Shown: positions 33,206 through 33,231 of the stretch, one piece after another
How positions within the stretch are numbered: position 1 is the stretch's first letter
Layout of the letters: the number at the start of each line of letters is the position of its first letter
NCBI GenBank assembly: GCA_022792035.1
Contig: JAAWAE010000100.1
Location: forward strand, 1-33,231
From: Ruminiclostridium sp.
GTDB taxonomy: Bacteria; Bacillota; Clostridia; Oscillospirales; Oscillospiraceae
Length of the DNA stretch: 33,231 bases
Direction: 5' to 3'
Notes under the pieces: generated by a model
The model's input: the letters and a program-made list of their open reading frames with translations, nothing else
Databases searched by the model: none
Told to the model about the DNA's origin: nothing
Made by a program: the position numbers and the translations under genes

Positions 33206-33231
33206 ATGGATCTCATGAAGAGCTTTATTGA
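33206..33231 (+). CDS. Start of an unidentified gene, cut by window end
   Basis: AGGAGG twelve bases upstream and a consensus promoter support a real start. Only MDLMKSFI is visible, too little to identify it. Confidence 0.55.

Overview
The window looks like a chromosomal piece of a strictly anaerobic, fairly GC-rich gut Clostridia. An Oscillospiraceae-type organism near Flavonifractor, Intestinimonas or Oscillibacter is my inference. The grounds are C/G-ending codons, a butyryl-CoA-type acyl-CoA dehydrogenase, a multi-cluster [FeFe] hydrogenase, Firmicute-type SleL/YaaH, BlaI/M56 and SLH-domain proteins, Shine-Dalgarno sites near AAGGAGG and sigma-A promoters with 17-bp spacers.

Layout. 1-2993: 3' part of groEL with a strong terminator, then a LysM-GH18 spore-cortex-lytic-type enzyme. 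3132-6888: a TAXI-type TRAP uptake operon (binding lipoprotein, DUF1850 lipoprotein, fused permease) ending in a bidirectional terminator. 6915-11488 (minus): acyl-CoA dehydrogenase, a TolC-like coiled-coil exported protein, a double-OB SSB-like protein and a ZIP metal transporter. 11623-12857: a small AT-richer accessory island with a 68-aa orphan, a ribbon-helix-helix regulator, a predicted antisense RNA between them, a GC-rich palindromic element and a 104-aa orphan. 12869-17964 (minus): carA and carB, with carB fused in frame to a diaminopimelate epimerase-like domain. 18242-19573 (minus): glnA. 19922-23274 (plus): purC, glmS, nadE. 23365-26906 (minus): a GltD/NuoF-like flavoprotein and an [FeFe] hydrogenase. 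27307-28712 (minus): an SLH-domain protein broken by a frameshift. 28812-32437 (minus): VanZ, an orphan membrane protein, an M56 sensor peptidase and a BlaI repressor. 32616-33231 (plus): a GNAT acetyltransferase and the first codons of another gene.

How the genes fit together. carAB, glnA, glmS and the glutamate-synthase-like flavoprotein all handle glutamine or ammonia nitrogen, though each has its own promoter. The BlaI-M56 pair is a classic proteolysis-released repressor circuit with visible dyad operators.

The two most unusual items follow. First, the CarB-DapF fusion carries Ala and Ser where the two catalytic cysteines of the epimerase should be. Second, 11.6-12.2 kb has the architecture of a plasmid copy-control locus (RHH repressor on a dyad-flanked promoter, then a convergent antisense RNA with consensus promoter and terminator, then an ORF whose ribosome site is in a hairpin), yet the controlled gene is a 68-aa orphan and not a replication initiator.
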